Shown here piece by piece: positions 8,482 to 17,285 of a DNA stretch of 64,000 nucleotides. Source of the stretch: Bacillus timonensis (GTDB lineage: Bacteria; Bacillota; Bacilli; Bacillales; Bacillaceae_L); assembly GCF_000285535.1 (NCBI RefSeq), contig NZ_HE610986.1, positions 37,660-101,659 on the forward strand, in the 5' to 3' direction. The stretch's first letter is position 1. Each line of letters starts with the position of its first letter. Both the position numbers and the translations under genes were made by a program. The notes under the pieces were generated by a model. It made no database searches, was not told the origin of the DNA, and was given only the letters and a program-made list of their open reading frames with translations.

Positions 8482-9207
8482 TTGAAAATCTCAACTCTAA
8501 TAATTAAAAAACCGGCCATTCTTTATTTAGTTGGTATTCTATTCATTATAGGAATTAGTGTTTTTGCAACAATTCATCATTCGAATGCTGAAACACTCGA
8601 AAAGAATAACACCCCAGCAATCAATCCAGTACAAGAACTAAAGAAAGAAAAAATAAAAAATCCAGAACCTCAAGGTAAACCCGTTGAAATGGCTTCAAAA
8701 AATTATAATATTGAGCAGAACAATACAATTTCTAGTTCAGAATTGGACAAGCATTTAAAGGGTAACTTAAAAGGATTAGGAACTAATTTTGTAAAATCAG
8801 GTGAAGAACATAATATTGATCCAATATTTCTAGCTGCTCTAGCCGCACAGGAAACGGGCTGGGGAAACTCAGACATTTCGGAATCTCCTTGGAATAATAT
8901 TGGAGGTATCACTTGCATGCCAGATATTTATTCGGATATTTTTGGAGAGGACTATCCAAACCCTGGGTGCCAGGAGTTAGTAGACGGTGGAACGAATTGG
9001 CAAAAATTCCTTTCGATTGAAGATAGTATTCGATTTAAGGCTATCTATTTAAAGAAATACTATGTAGACAATGGGAAAGAGACAATTGGTGAAATTCAAA
9101 CAGCATATGCTCCGAGTGAAGCCACCAATGATGCGACTGGGTTAAATAATCACTGGGTTAAAAATATTGTATCCATCATGAACGATGTTAAAGATGAACA
9201 AGCATAA
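8482..9207 (+). CDS. membrane-anchored or secreted N-acetylglucosaminidase (glucosaminidase domain)
   Basis: 241 residues. A basic N-terminus and a hydrophobic segment at about 11-31 form a signal or anchor, followed by a polar linker to about 85. The C-terminal half is a lysozyme-fold glucosaminidase domain with FLAALAAQETGWGNS, where the glutamate is the expected catalytic acid, and the SPWNNIGGI motif. It should cleave peptidoglycan glycan strands outside the membrane. The start is TTG at 8482, supported by AAGGAGGTAGGA. A terminator follows at 9211-9236. It stands alone, so its role in growth, division or sporulation cannot be assigned. Confidence 0.78.
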   Translation: MKISTLIIKKPAILYLVGILFIIGISVFATIHHSNAETLEKNNTPAINPVQELKKEKIKNPEPQGKPVEMASKNYNIEQNNTISSSELDKHLKGNLKGLGTNFVKSGEEHNIDPIFLAALAAQETGWGNSDISESPWNNIGGITCMPDIYSDIFGEDYPNPGCQELVDGGTNWQKFLSIEDSIRFKAIYLKKYYVDNGKETIGEIQTAYAPSEATNDATGLNNHWVKNIVSIMNDVKDEQA

Positions 9208-9210
9208 TGG

Positions 9211-9236
9211 AAGGTGCCATTAAGGCGCCTTTTTGG
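9211..9236 (+). terminator. terminator after the glucosaminidase gene
   Basis: AAGGTGCC and GGCGCCTT arms around ATTAA, followed by T residues. Confidence 0.7.
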
Positions 9237-9328
9237 TTTTTATTTAAAAATGAAATGAACTTTCTTTTCATCTCATTCGTATTATCTACGGAATATAAAT
9301 GATAACGAATTTGAATGAGGTGCTAAAG

Positions 9329-10093
9329 ATGACAGAGTTCTTTATTTTTTGGATTGCCGCATCCATTGGAGCCATCGCCGTTATGCCATATCAATTTAAA
9401 ATGCTAAAAGGTCGAATTGAAGAAGAAGGGAAAAAGAATCCGACTAAAAAGGTTCCCCCCACTCCTGTTCTTGCTGTAATCAGCATTATTCAGAGTGTTA
9501 TTTTGTTAGGAGTATCAGCTTTTATTGGAACATGGCTTGCACCAAAAGTCGATTTACATTGGTGGTTAATTGACAACTGGTTAAATGCTACAACAGTTCC
9601 ATATCCCATTGCTGGGACAATATTCCTGAGTATTGCTTTTGGGGTTATTGCTTCAATCGTAATCATCTGGTTGGACTTTATGTTCATGAAAAGAATACCA
9701 AAAGTCCATATGGATGAACCTTCAAAATTCCAAGCGTTCTTGGCTTCCTTTTATGGTGGTATTTCAGAGGAAGTTTTAACTCGTTTATTTGTAATGACAG
9801 TAGTGGTTTATCTAACAAATCTACTAGGTCTAGAAGAGGCATCATATTGGTTAGGAATTATCTTTGCTGCCATTTTATTTGGTGTAGGGCATTTACCAGC
9901 TGCTTTTGGACTTTTTGGCAAAACAAAAATTGTTATCTACCGTACGATATTGCTTAATGCCATCCCTGGTATTTTATTTGGGTATTTGTACTGGAAGTAT
10001 GGCATTGAAATAGCGATGATTGCTCATTTTACTGGAGATATTTTTTTACACGTCATTTTTGGTCCAATTTTTAGAAAAAGAATGGGAAATTAA
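9329..10093 (+). CDS. CPBP-family intramembrane glutamic metalloprotease (CaaX protease/Abi type)
   Basis: About 254 residues with several transmembrane helices. All three family motifs are present: EEVLTRL (EExxxR), FGVGHL (FxxxH) and HFTGD (HxxxD/N), so the active site looks intact. Members cleave substrates inside the membrane; bacterial roles include prenyl-protein processing and bacteriocin self-immunity, and the substrate here is unknown. ATG 9329 is chosen because GAGGTG lies six bases upstream; the in-frame ATG at 9299 lacks such a site. No bacteriocin genes are adjacent. Confidence 0.85.
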   Translation: MTEFFIFWIAASIGAIAVMPYQFKMLKGRIEEEGKKNPTKKVPPTPVLAVISIIQSVILLGVSAFIGTWLAPKVDLHWWLIDNWLNATTVPYPIAGTIFLSIAFGVIASIVIIWLDFMFMKRIPKVHMDEPSKFQAFLASFYGGISEEVLTRLFVMTVVVYLTNLLGLEEASYWLGIIFAAILFGVGHLPAAFGLFGKTKIVIYRTILLNAIPGILFGYLYWKYGIEIAMIAHFTGDIFLHVIFGPIFRKRMGN

Positions 10094-10121
10094 GCTCACG
10101 ATTGTTCGTGGGCTTTTTGTT
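10093..10121 (+). terminator. terminator after the CPBP gene
   Basis: AGCTCACGA and TTCGTGGGCT arms with a short loop followed by TTTTTG. Confidence 0.6.
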
Positions 10122-10185
10122 TTACACACCGAAATTTGCCCTACTTAATACAATAAAAAAAGACTTTTTTGGAAGGAGCTCTACA

Positions 10186-10860
10186 ATGTATTATTATGAA
10201 CCATGGCGCGCGCAGCCTATACGACACAATAATTCTGATTCGTATAGAATGAAAGTTAGTGGTGAAGGCATTGTAACAACAACCCCGAATTCTGCCACGA
10301 TTACCTTAGGAATAATCACGGAAAGTAGCACAGTTACTGAAGCACAAAAGGAAAACAATCAAGCTACAAACAAGGTGATTGATTCTTTACGAGGACTCGG
10401 GATACCAAAAGAACATATCAAAACGGTTGATTATCGAATTGAAATCCTTTATGACTATGAAGATTCGAAACAGACATTGCGGGGTTACCGGGTGATTCAC
10501 ATGTTACAAGTATCAGATGTGGAAGTTCAGTCAGTTGGTATGATCATCGACACAGCCGTTCAGAATGGGGCAAATACAGTTACAAATATTGATTTTACTG
10601 TTCGTAATCCACAGGCTTATTATGAAAAGGCACTTCAGAATGCCGTTCAAAATGCGCAAGAAAAAGCAAGGGCGATTGCGAAAAAGTTAGGCGTTCAACT
10701 TCAGGATATTCCCCTTAAGATAAATGAACTATCTAAGCAGAGTCCACCTGTTCCATATCAAACCGCAATGTTCGCCAAAACTGAAGCGTCAACTCCGATT
10801 CAGCCTGGTGAATTAACCATTACAGCTAGAATTGAAGCGACATTCTTATATACTGTTTAA
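10186..10860 (+). CDS. SIMPL-domain (DUF541) protein
   Basis: 224 residues from the ATG at 10186, which sits behind GGAAGGAGCTCTACA. The frame extends upstream to 10102, but without a better site. The sequence carries the SIMPL pattern: VSGEGIVTTTPNSATITLGI at the start, NNQATNKVIDSLRGLGI in the middle, ALQNAVQNAQEKARAIAKKLG in the long helix and a final TITARIEATF strand. There is no signal peptide, so it is probably cytoplasmic or surface-associated on the inner face. The family is widespread but its function is poorly defined. Confidence 0.82.
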   Translation: MYYYEPWRAQPIRHNNSDSYRMKVSGEGIVTTTPNSATITLGIITESSTVTEAQKENNQATNKVIDSLRGLGIPKEHIKTVDYRIEILYDYEDSKQTLRGYRVIHMLQVSDVEVQSVGMIIDTAVQNGANTVTNIDFTVRNPQAYYEKALQNAVQNAQEKARAIAKKLGVQLQDIPLKINELSKQSPPVPYQTAMFAKTEASTPIQPGELTITARIEATFLYTV

Positions 10861-10870
10861 TCCTACTAGC

Positions 10871-10898
10871 AAAAAAGGCACAAGTAAGTGCCTTTTTT
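10871..10898. terminator. bidirectional terminator
   Basis: AAAAAAGGCAC and GTGCCTTTTTT arms serve the SIMPL gene and the convergent CBS gene, whose stop codon lies at its edge. Confidence 0.8.
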
Positions 10899-11607
10899 AA
10901 TCTATTTCAATTAAGTCCCATGATGTGATGATCCCTAATGGCTTTTCTTCGGTTTGTCCATTTTCGGTAATGATGACGGCCTCTAATTTTCTACCATGTG
11001 CATGCCGTTTTTCAAACATCTCTTCTACAGCAAATATATCACAATCTTGATTAACAAAATCGATTAGATGTTTTGTTTCGTAAGGAATTACTTCCCCTAC
11101 TCGAATATTTACTAATTCAATCGTATCATTCGACAATTGCTTTGCCATCCACTTCATAATGGCCCCAGACGTTAACATTCCAATGCAGATACCATCTTTA
11201 TAAACAGGAAACTTTGTATAAGAGTGATTATGAATCGCTAAAATTACATCTTTAATAGAGGAATGAAAATTAAAATATAGGACAGGGTTATTCGAAATCG
11301 ATAATGCAGTAACCGGTTTTTCCAAAATCGCTGCTATTTCTTCAATTCTTTCAACTACTTCTTGATGGGGCTCTGCGATGTAAAAATCAGCACGTAGTTT
11401 TTCATGGACAATTGCATTTCGGAGCCTTGCGAACTGTAAGAGTTCATCCTTATAAGAACGGATTATCGCATGTCTCTTTGCACCATACGCAACCAATTGA
11501 CTAAAAATATCCCCATGTACATTCTTGACCATTTTACTTAATGCTTTATGAATTCGATTGAAAGCTACTTCAAAACGTTCTGATAAATCAATTTCAATTG
11601 TTTCCAT
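10897..11607 (-). CDS. HEPN-like helical domain joined to a CBS-domain pair
   Basis: 236 residues. Residues 1-95 are helical and contain RNAIVH (R63 to H68), which matches the Rx4-6H motif of HEPN nucleases and HEPN-related folds. From about 100 to 236 there are two CBS repeats (VTALSISNNPVLYFNFHSS; ICIGMLTSGAIMKWMAK; then LGIITSWDLIEI). CBS pairs usually bind adenine nucleotides such as AMP, ATP or c-di-AMP and regulate a partner domain. The sequence suggests nucleotide control of the helical domain. No antitoxin-like gene is adjacent. The start ATG at 11607 has GGAGGG close upstream. Function is not established. Confidence 0.7.
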   Translation of the reverse strand: METIEIDLSERFEVAFNRIHKALSKMVKNVHGDIFSQLVAYGAKRHAIIRSYKDELLQFARLRNAIVHEKLRADFYIAEPHQEVVERIEEIAAILEKPVTALSISNNPVLYFNFHSSIKDVILAIHNHSYTKFPVYKDGICIGMLTSGAIMKWMAKQLSNDTIELVNIRVGEVIPYETKHLIDFVNQDCDIFAVEEMFEKRHAHGRKLEAVIITENGQTEEKPLGIITSWDLIEID

Positions 11608-11812
11608 TTCATAACCCTCCTACTCTTCTATTATTATATTTAAAAAACGAGGAGAGTTGGAGGTAAATTTGCATAAAAAAAGCAGCAATTTTACTAGTCA
11701 CAATTAACCAATAGTACGTGAAATGTAAAATTGAAGAATTCATATAATAGTCCTATGTTTTTGAGGAACAATAATTTGAAAAGGAATAAAAGGATATAAA
11801 GCGAGGAGTTTT

Positions 11813-12547
11813 ATGAAAAAAGTTGTCATGCTTTTCCTATGCCTTCTTATATTAAATCTACCATCACAAGTTTTTTCTCAACGTAAAGTACCTATTTTAG
11901 TCTATCATTCGATTGACGAATATAAAGGGCATGGTTCTAAAGAGTTATATGTAACACCGAAAAATTTTGAGAAACAAATGATGTATTTAAGAGATCATGG
12001 CTACACATTATTAACTTTTGATCGATGGCAAGATATTAATAAAGTCAACAAACCCATTTTCATCACCTTTGATGATGGCTACAAAAACAATCTGCATGCA
12101 TTTAGTATCTTTCAAAAACTAAGAAACGAACGTTTTATACCAACTGGTACTATTTTTGTGATTTCTGATTTTATCGGTCAATCCAACCGATTATCGAAAT
12201 CGGATTTAAAACTGATGGCTGATTCTGGGGTCTTCTCAATTCAGTCTCATACTGCTACACATCCTGATTTAACGAAAATGAACAATTATGAATATGAACT
12301 GAAAGGGTCTAAAGATATCATTCAAAAAATAACGGGCAAACCAGTTATTGCTCTTGCGTATCCATACGGAAATTTCAATAACAAAGTCGTAGCAGAAACG
12401 AAAAAATACTATCTGTTTGGTCTTACAACAACTCCCGAACTCTTTACTAAGAAGGGTATAAACGACGAACTCTATCTTTTACCACGGATTTATATCAAGT
12501 ATTCAACTACCCTTGATGACTTTGCAAAAATTGTTGATGGCAAATGA
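11813..12547 (+). CDS. secreted polysaccharide deacetylase (NodB domain)
   Basis: 244 residues. An N-terminal signal peptide ends near SQVFS, then VPILVYHSI opens the NodB-type carbohydrate esterase 4 domain. ITFDDGYKNN holds the catalytic base and metal aspartates, and SHTATHPDL holds the zinc histidines. It should remove acetyl groups from an extracellular polymer such as peptidoglycan or a polysaccharide. The ATG follows GCGAGGAG. A strong terminator follows. The substrate cannot be assigned. Confidence 0.87.
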   Translation: MKKVVMLFLCLLILNLPSQVFSQRKVPILVYHSIDEYKGHGSKELYVTPKNFEKQMMYLRDHGYTLLTFDRWQDINKVNKPIFITFDDGYKNNLHAFSIFQKLRNERFIPTGTIFVISDFIGQSNRLSKSDLKLMADSGVFSIQSHTATHPDLTKMNNYEYELKGSKDIIQKITGKPVIALAYPYGNFNNKVVAETKKYYLFGLTTTPELFTKKGINDELYLLPRIYIKYSTTLDDFAKIVDGK

Positions 12548-12581
12548 AGGCGATTACGATTACTTTCTCCGACAATAAAAT

Positions 12582-12616
12582 AACGCTCAGAGACTTTTTT
12601 GTCTCTGAGCGTTTTT
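12582..12616. terminator. terminator after the deacetylase gene, probably bidirectional
   Basis: A long stem built from AACGCTCAGAGAC and GTCTCTGAGCGTT with a T-rich loop and a T run. It lies between convergent genes. Confidence 0.8.
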
Positions 12617-12698
12617 ATGCTGAATGCTCATGTAATTGTATTTACAATTCGGTTTCAACAATCGAACCCGATACGAGAAGGCTGCTTTTTTGTAGGAA

Positions 12699-12857
12699 TT
12701 ATTCTTTTGCTTCTTTATCAACAACTAGTTCAAAATATAATTTTCGTAGAATATATGTTTTGTATGTTTCAAGCTTTTTGCGTTCAACTGGATGCTGAAG
12801 AATTCCTTTTTCTTTTAATTGTTTGATATACCAACCCTTTGATCCAGGATAAGCCAT
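12699..12857 (-). CDS. yflJ: small DUF2639 protein (YflJ type)
   Basis: A 52-residue protein starting MAYPGSKGWYIKQLKEKG and continuing through HPVERKKLETYKTYILRKL. This matches the short YflJ/DUF2639 family conserved in Bacillus species as I remember it. The ATG at 12857 follows GAGGGGGAATTGAAA. There is no membrane segment or signal peptide, and it is basic. No function is known for the family. The coding frame on the opposite strand in this stretch is a shadow. Confidence 0.65.
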   Translation of the reverse strand: MAYPGSKGWYIKQLKEKGILQHPVERKKLETYKTYILRKLYFELVVDKEAKE

Positions 12858-13160
12858 TTTCAATTCCCCCTCTTTATTTCGCTTGTCCTAAATGTATGCG
12901 TAAAAGAGGAAAAGAATGACTATGAATCATTTATAAATTTTTTTCAAAATATCTGCAACCTTTTGAAAAACCTTCCGTCTAATTCTATGAAGTTTTCATT
13001 TCTCTCATTGCCTCTAATTACTCTCTCATAATTAGGGGCGTTTTTCCTTGTTCCCCCTATCATTTACATATAAGAAAAAACCCTTTAGGAGTGTTCCTAG
13101 AGGATTTTTTTGTATAAACTTTCTCTGTTAGTAAATAGTAACCAAAAAAGGAGTGATTAA
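12858..13160 (+). other. leader-like intergenic region with two plus-strand terminator hairpins
   Basis: No gene of normal size lies here. Two plus-oriented intrinsic terminators are visible. The first has CCTCTAATTA and TAATTAGGGG (13011-13038) followed by CGTTTTT. The second has CCTTTAGGA and TCCTAGAGG (13082-13103) followed by ATTTTTTT. A six-codon reading frame (MTMNHL, ATG at 12915) with an upstream GAGG precedes the first. No plus-strand gene ends before them, so they belong either to a short RNA or to the leader of the small gene at 13161. Confidence 0.45.
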
Positions 13161-13280
13161 ATGAATAAAGTGACAATAAGTTGGGTCATAACATCTTTCG
13201 TCATCGCTTTTTTTCTTTGCTCATTCTTTTACTTTAGTTCTGATATTTTTGCCAAATTTATTAGTGGATTTTGGGATTAA
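13161..13280 (+). CDS. 39-residue single-pass membrane protein
   Basis: The ATG at 13161 follows AAAAAAGGAGTGATTAA, a strong site. The product has a hydrophobic core (VITSFVIAFFLCSFFYF) and a short polar end finishing FISGFWD. It is unlikely to be accidental because of the good ribosome binding site and clean composition. I do not recognise the family; small membrane regulators look like this. Confidence 0.55.
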   Translation: MNKVTISWVITSFVIAFFLCSFFYFSSDIFAKFISGFWD

Positions 13281-13400
13281 AAAAACTTCTTTGCTGTTTG
13301 TTTATCACGGACTTACTTTAGAGGAGAAAACAATTAAAACACATTGGAATTCCAATGTGCTTTGTTCCAATAATGATTGAATATGATTTATGTTAATCTT

Positions 13401-14048
13401 TTAATCTGTCATATATTCATTAACTAATTCATAACATCTTTCCTTCGTTGATTCGTATAAGGATATATAAAATGCAACGTTTTCAAAGGTTCCTCCTTCA
13501 TACTTTAGCCTTTCTTCGTTTGCTTTTTCTTCTTTCTGTTCTATCCATTTAATTTGTTCAGTTTTTAAATCTTGCATTGTGTCTGAAGATAACTCTTTTT
13601 TTAGTAAAGCATAAATCTCATTTAATGCTTCGTCGTATTTTTCGTAAGAAATTCCATAATAGTTTTTCATGGCGTTCGTTGCTCCTTTATCGGAGCCCTT
13701 CTTATCTGGTAAAGCATCCACTTCTTTTTGGATGTTGTCTAACTTTTTTAAAAACTCGTTTCTTCTTCCCTCTATTACTGTTACTGCATTTATTGTAGTA
13801 TCTTCCTGAATATTTGTATCTGTCGTAACTTTATTATCTGTATTTTCAGCTTGCTCCGGACCATCTTCTACTCGGGAGTTGCTATTCTCATTTGCTTGTG
13901 ACGAAACATCTGTACTCTGTGATGTTTTGTCATATTCAGACTGACTTTTCTTAGCTGTAACATCATCAGATGACTTGCTACACGCAGACATTCCGACTAA
14001 TAAAATGACTAATAAAGTTGCTGCGATAAGAATTTTATCTTTTTTCAT
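13401..14048 (-). CDS. lipoprotein with LprI/DUF1311-like domain
   Basis: About 215 residues. The N-terminus is a lipoprotein signal (LLVILLVGMSAC, lipobox cysteine), followed by a long Ser/Asn/Asp-rich linker to about residue 90. The C-terminal region has the DUF1311 pattern: helical, with YEKYDEALNEIYALLKKELS and then LKTEQIKWIEQKEEKANEE. In proteobacteria this fold inhibits lysozyme; the Bacillus role is unknown. ATG 14048 is chosen because GGAGTG lies six bases upstream and the earlier GTG overlaps it. Confidence 0.72.
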   Translation of the reverse strand: MKKDKILIAATLLVILLVGMSACSKSSDDVTAKKSQSEYDKTSQSTDVSSQANENSNSRVEDGPEQAENTDNKVTTDTNIQEDTTINAVTVIEGRRNEFLKKLDNIQKEVDALPDKKGSDKGATNAMKNYYGISYEKYDEALNEIYALLKKELSSDTMQDLKTEQIKWIEQKEEKANEERLKYEGGTFENVAFYISLYESTKERCYELVNEYMTD

Positions 14049-14326
14049 ATATATCACTCCATTTTCTTAGACTCCATATTAATCCAAGTTTTATTACACT
14101 CTCCTCCTTATATACCTTACCATAAATTACTATTTTTCGAGGAATAATAAATTAATCAATTCATTCGTAAAGATGTCAATTCAAATGTCATAGTTAAATA
14201 TATTCCGTATAAAACTTGATAAAAAAATAAAAGACGTACGCGAATGCATACGCCAATTCTTGTGTCATTTATTATAAAAGCACACAAAATGGAACCCTTT
14301 AGTTATATACATAGGGACTTATCTTT

Positions 14327-14506
14327 TTATAATTCCTCTAATTCAGCCACGGGAACATCATTTTTTTCATGCTCCCGACCTCTTAAGTGCACAGTGCACA
14401 TATTCCCTACTTCATCGCAACTGTCAATCCATACTGAGGTTCCTTGATAATGAACGGTTACATCATTCGAAGAAGATAAAATTTGCTTTGCTCTACGAAT
14501 ATCCAT
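14327..14506 (-). CDS. sspH: H-type small acid-soluble spore protein
   Basis: 59 residues beginning MDIRRAKQILSSSNDVTVHY with VWIDSCDE and DVPVAELEEL at the end. This closely follows the SspH family, minor spore-core proteins made in the forespore. Start 14506 is supported by TGGGAGTG seven bases upstream; an earlier start codon five residues ahead is not. In B. subtilis minor SASP genes are transcribed by forespore sigma factors; no such promoter was verified here. It is direct evidence that the organism forms endospores. Confidence 0.88.
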   Translation of the reverse strand: MDIRRAKQILSSSNDVTVHYQGTSVWIDSCDEVGNMCTVHLRGREHEKNDVPVAELEEL

Positions 14507-14632
14507 TCTATTCACTCCCAAAATTATTTTTCTTACCTTCCAATAGTTTCCGAAGATATAGGAATTTTATGCAAAAATACCAAGGTTTTGAACACACTAT
14601 AAAGGAAAGTACAAAGGAAGAGGAGTAAAAGG

Positions 14633-14887
14633 ATGAAACTTAACGATAATGAGAAAAAATCACTTAGTGACTCTATAGATAAATTAAATGAGGGCTTAGA
14701 TGTTGTGATTCAGCTATACAATGAGGCGGAAGAAGATAAGCCACTAATCGAATTTGATCAAGAGGTCGTCGTGGCCATTGAAAAAGCCAAGGAAACTTTT
14801 GGGGAAGAAGAGATTACTCGAAGAATCAATACCATTATCAAAGAAATCTTTGCCTTTCTACCTAAAGATGCAAAAGAAGAAAAGTAG
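14633..14887 (+). CDS. mstX: Mistic-type membrane-associated protein
   Basis: 84 residues. It aligns well with the conserved part of B. subtilis Mistic: LNEGLDVVIQLYNEAEEDKPLIEFD and later RRINTIIKEI. Mistic is a small hydrophilic helical bundle that associates with the membrane and whose gene precedes the K+ channel gene yugO. This copy starts at the internal methionine and lacks the N-terminal extension of the 110-residue B. subtilis protein. The ATG follows AAGAGGAGTAAAAGG. It ends 24 bp before yugO and is almost certainly co-transcribed and functionally linked. Confidence 0.85.
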   Translation: MKLNDNEKKSLSDSIDKLNEGLDVVIQLYNEAEEDKPLIEFDQEVVVAIEKAKETFGEEEITRRINTIIKEIFAFLPKDAKEEK

Positions 14888-14911
14888 TCATAGAAAGGAG
14901 TGGCATATTTT

Positions 14912-15904
14912 TTGTTATCTGATATCATATCTTCTTTTTTTAAACGCTTTTTGATTGCAAAGCTGATTGGAATTGTTTTATTGGTTATCATTATTTTTGG
15001 TGCGATTATACACTTAATTGAACCAGAAAATTTTCCAACTATTTTTGATGGTGTATGGTGGGCGATTGTTACCGCCGCAACAGTAGGGTATGGTGATTAT
15101 GCCCCAACCTCCTTTATAGGAAGAATTGTCGGTATGTTACTTATCTTTATTGGCGCTGGTATTGTAACAAGATATTTTGCCGCGATTTCGACCTCAACCT
15201 TTGTTACACAAAATGCTTATCTGGAAGGAACATCTGGTTTTCATGGTAAAAGACATATTATTATCATTGGTTGGAATGAACGTGTAAGAGAAACTATTTC
15301 GTTTCTAAAAGCTCCCGGTTCGGTAATGGAAATTCTATTAATTGATGATTCATTGGACAAAAATCCGATGCCAGGTTATCATTTTCATTTTATTAAAGGC
15401 GATCCGACCCGTGATGAGACATTAAAACAGGCTAATATTCATGATGCGGAATTGGTGTTAGTAACGGCAGATCAAGGAAAAGATGAAGTACATGCTGATA
15501 TGCTTTCGATTCTTACGTTATTGGCTATAAAAGGGCTAAATCCTGACGTGTATACCATTGTTGAAATCCTTACTACCCATCAGATACAAAATGCAAAGCG
15601 TGGTGGTGCTGATGAAATCATTCAAACAAACAGGATTTCAAGTTTAGTGATGGTCAATACTATTTTATCACATGGCGTGTCTGATGCATTACTCTCCATG
15701 TTGGTAGATTTAAAAGGTGGAAAACTGCAGTTCTTGGATACAACCTTTGATTTGATTGGAATGACGTTTCAAAAAGCGAGTGAAACGCTATTAAAAGAGG
15801 GGAAAATCTTAATCGGGATAAAGCGAAATGAGGGGATAACGATAAATCCACCACTTTCACTTGAAATACGAAAACATGATCAAATCCTTATATTAAAAAG
15901 TTAA
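14912..15904 (+). CDS. yugO: potassium channel YugO (two TM helices plus RCK domain)
   Basis: 330 residues from TTG 14912, about eleven bases after AAAGGAG; the GTG at 14900 touches that site and is unlikely. Two hydrophobic helices flank a pore with the selectivity filter TVGYGD (residues 57-62). A TrkA-N/RCK domain follows from about 110 (HIIIIGWNERVRETI, Rossmann-like). It conducts K+ and is gated through the cytoplasmic RCK ring. In B. subtilis YugO supports biofilm electrical signalling and depends on MstX, whose gene is directly upstream. Confidence 0.92.
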   Translation: MLSDIISSFFKRFLIAKLIGIVLLVIIIFGAIIHLIEPENFPTIFDGVWWAIVTAATVGYGDYAPTSFIGRIVGMLLIFIGAGIVTRYFAAISTSTFVTQNAYLEGTSGFHGKRHIIIIGWNERVRETISFLKAPGSVMEILLIDDSLDKNPMPGYHFHFIKGDPTRDETLKQANIHDAELVLVTADQGKDEVHADMLSILTLLAIKGLNPDVYTIVEILTTHQIQNAKRGGADEIIQTNRISSLVMVNTILSHGVSDALLSMLVDLKGGKLQFLDTTFDLIGMTFQKASETLLKEGKILIGIKRNEGITINPPLSLEIRKHDQILILKS

Positions 15905-15931
15905 AAAAGGATTCCTAAAATGGAATCCTTT
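15904..15931. terminator. bidirectional terminator between yugO and pgi
   Basis: AAAAGGATTCC and GGAATCCTTTT arms around TAAAAT, followed by T residues. Confidence 0.75.
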
Positions 15932-15938
15932 TCTACTA

Positions 15939-17285
15939 TTATAAGCGTTTTTCTAATTCAGCCTTCTTCTCTTCGTAACCAGGTTTGCCTAGCAATGCAA
16001 ACATATTTACTTTGTATGCCTCAACACCTGGTTGGTCGAATGGATTTACACCGAGTAAATAACCACTCATCGCACAAGCCTTTTCAAAGAAATACACTAG
16101 GTATCCAAATGAATACTCGTCCATTTCAGGTACATGCACAATTAGATTTGGTACTCCGCCATCAGTATGAGCCAACATTGTACCTTCAAATGCTTTTTTA
16201 TTTACAAAATCCACCGATTTTCCTGCTAAGTAATTTAAACCATCTAAGTCATTGTCTTCCGCCTCAACGATTAATTCATGACGAGATTTTTCAATGTTGA
16301 TAACTGTTTCAAATAAATCACGTCGACCTTCCTGGACATATTGACCAAGGGAGTGTAAATCTGTTGAGAAGTTTGCAGATGATGGGTAAATTCCTTTTTG
16401 GTCTTTCCCTTCACTTTCACCGAATAATTGCTTCCACCATTCAGAGAAATATTGAAGTCCTGGCTCATAGTTGATGAGCATCTCGATTGTTTTCCCTTTG
16501 TTGTAAAGAGCATTACGAACCGCTGCATATTGGTAAGCTGCGTTTTCTTCAAGTTCTGACTTAGAGAAATCAACACTTGCTGCTTGTGCACCCTTCATCA
16601 TTTCTTCAATATTTGCACCGGTAACAGCAATTGGAAGTAAACCAACAGCAGTTAAGACAGAATAACGGCCACCCACATCATCTGGAATCACAAAGGATTC
16701 ATAGCCTTCTTCTGTTGCTAATGTTTTTAATGCGCCACGAGCTTTATCAGTAGTTGCAAAGATACGGCCACGTGCTTCTTCTTTTCCGTATTTTTCAATT
16801 AACATTTTTCTAAAGATACGGAATGCTAGTGCGGGTTCAGTCGTTGTACCAGATTTAGAAATGACGTTAATTGAGTAGTCTTTTCCTTCTAGTAAATCCA
16901 TAAGGTCCTTCATATAAGAAGAACTGATGTTATTTCCAACAAATACGATTTGAGGTGTTTTCCGTTGCTCCTTCGTTAAGGAGTTATAGAAGGAATGATT
17001 TAACCAATCAATAGCCGCTTTTGCTCCTAGGTAAGAGCCACCAATTCCAATAACAAGTAAAATATCAGAATCTGATTTGATTTTTTCAGCGCTTTTTTGA
17101 ATACGTGAAAATTCCTCTTTGTCGTATTCAGAAGGTAAATCCACCCATCCTAAGAAGTCACTACCTGCACCTGTTTTTTCATGTATAGAATGGTGAGCGA
17201 CCTTTACTGCATCGCGTAAATATGTAATTTCATGTTCTCCAAAAAAGGATAATGCTTTTGAATAATCGAAACGAACATGTGTCAT
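15939..17285 (-). CDS. pgi: glucose-6-phosphate isomerase
   Basis: 448 residues from the ATG at 17285 behind GGAGGTATTGAAA; upstream in-frame codons add an unlikely extension. Signature stretches include [51 protein letters not shown] and the final [16 protein letters not shown]. It interconverts glucose-6-phosphate and fructose-6-phosphate in glycolysis and gluconeogenesis. Length equals the usual Bacillus enzyme. Its location between yugO and the yugJ-type dehydrogenase gene matches the B. subtilis neighbourhood. Confidence 0.96.
   Translation of the reverse strand: MTHVRFDYSKALSFFGEHEITYLRDAVKVAHHSIHEKTGAGSDFLGWVDLPSEYDKEEFSRIQKSAEKIKSDSDILLVIGIGGSYLGAKAAIDWLNHSFYNSLTKEQRKTPQIVFVGNNISSSYMKDLMDLLEGKDYSINVISKSGTTTEPALAFRIFRKMLIEKYGKEEARGRIFATTDKARGALKTLATEEGYESFVIPDDVGGRYSVLTAVGLLPIAVTGANIEEMMKGAQAASVDFSKSELEENAAYQYAAVRNALYNKGKTIEMLINYEPGLQYFSEWWKQLFGESEGKDQKGIYPSSANFSTDLHSLGQYVQEGRRDLFETVINIEKSRHELIVEAEDNDLDGLNYLAGKSVDFVNKKAFEGTMLAHTDGGVPNLIVHVPEMDEYSFGYLVYFFEKACAMSGYLLGVNPFDQPGVEAYKVNMFALLGKPGYEEKKAELEKRL

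Noticed and set aside
9329-10093. CPBP protease as a bacteriocin immunity protein
   Set aside because: All three protease motifs are present, but no bacteriocin precursor, transporter or double-glycine leader lies nearby, so this role is not supported.
12544-12826. Two plus-strand frames after the deacetylase gene
   Set aside because: They run through the terminator and antisense to the small DUF2639 gene, which has a good ribosome binding site and recognisable sequence.
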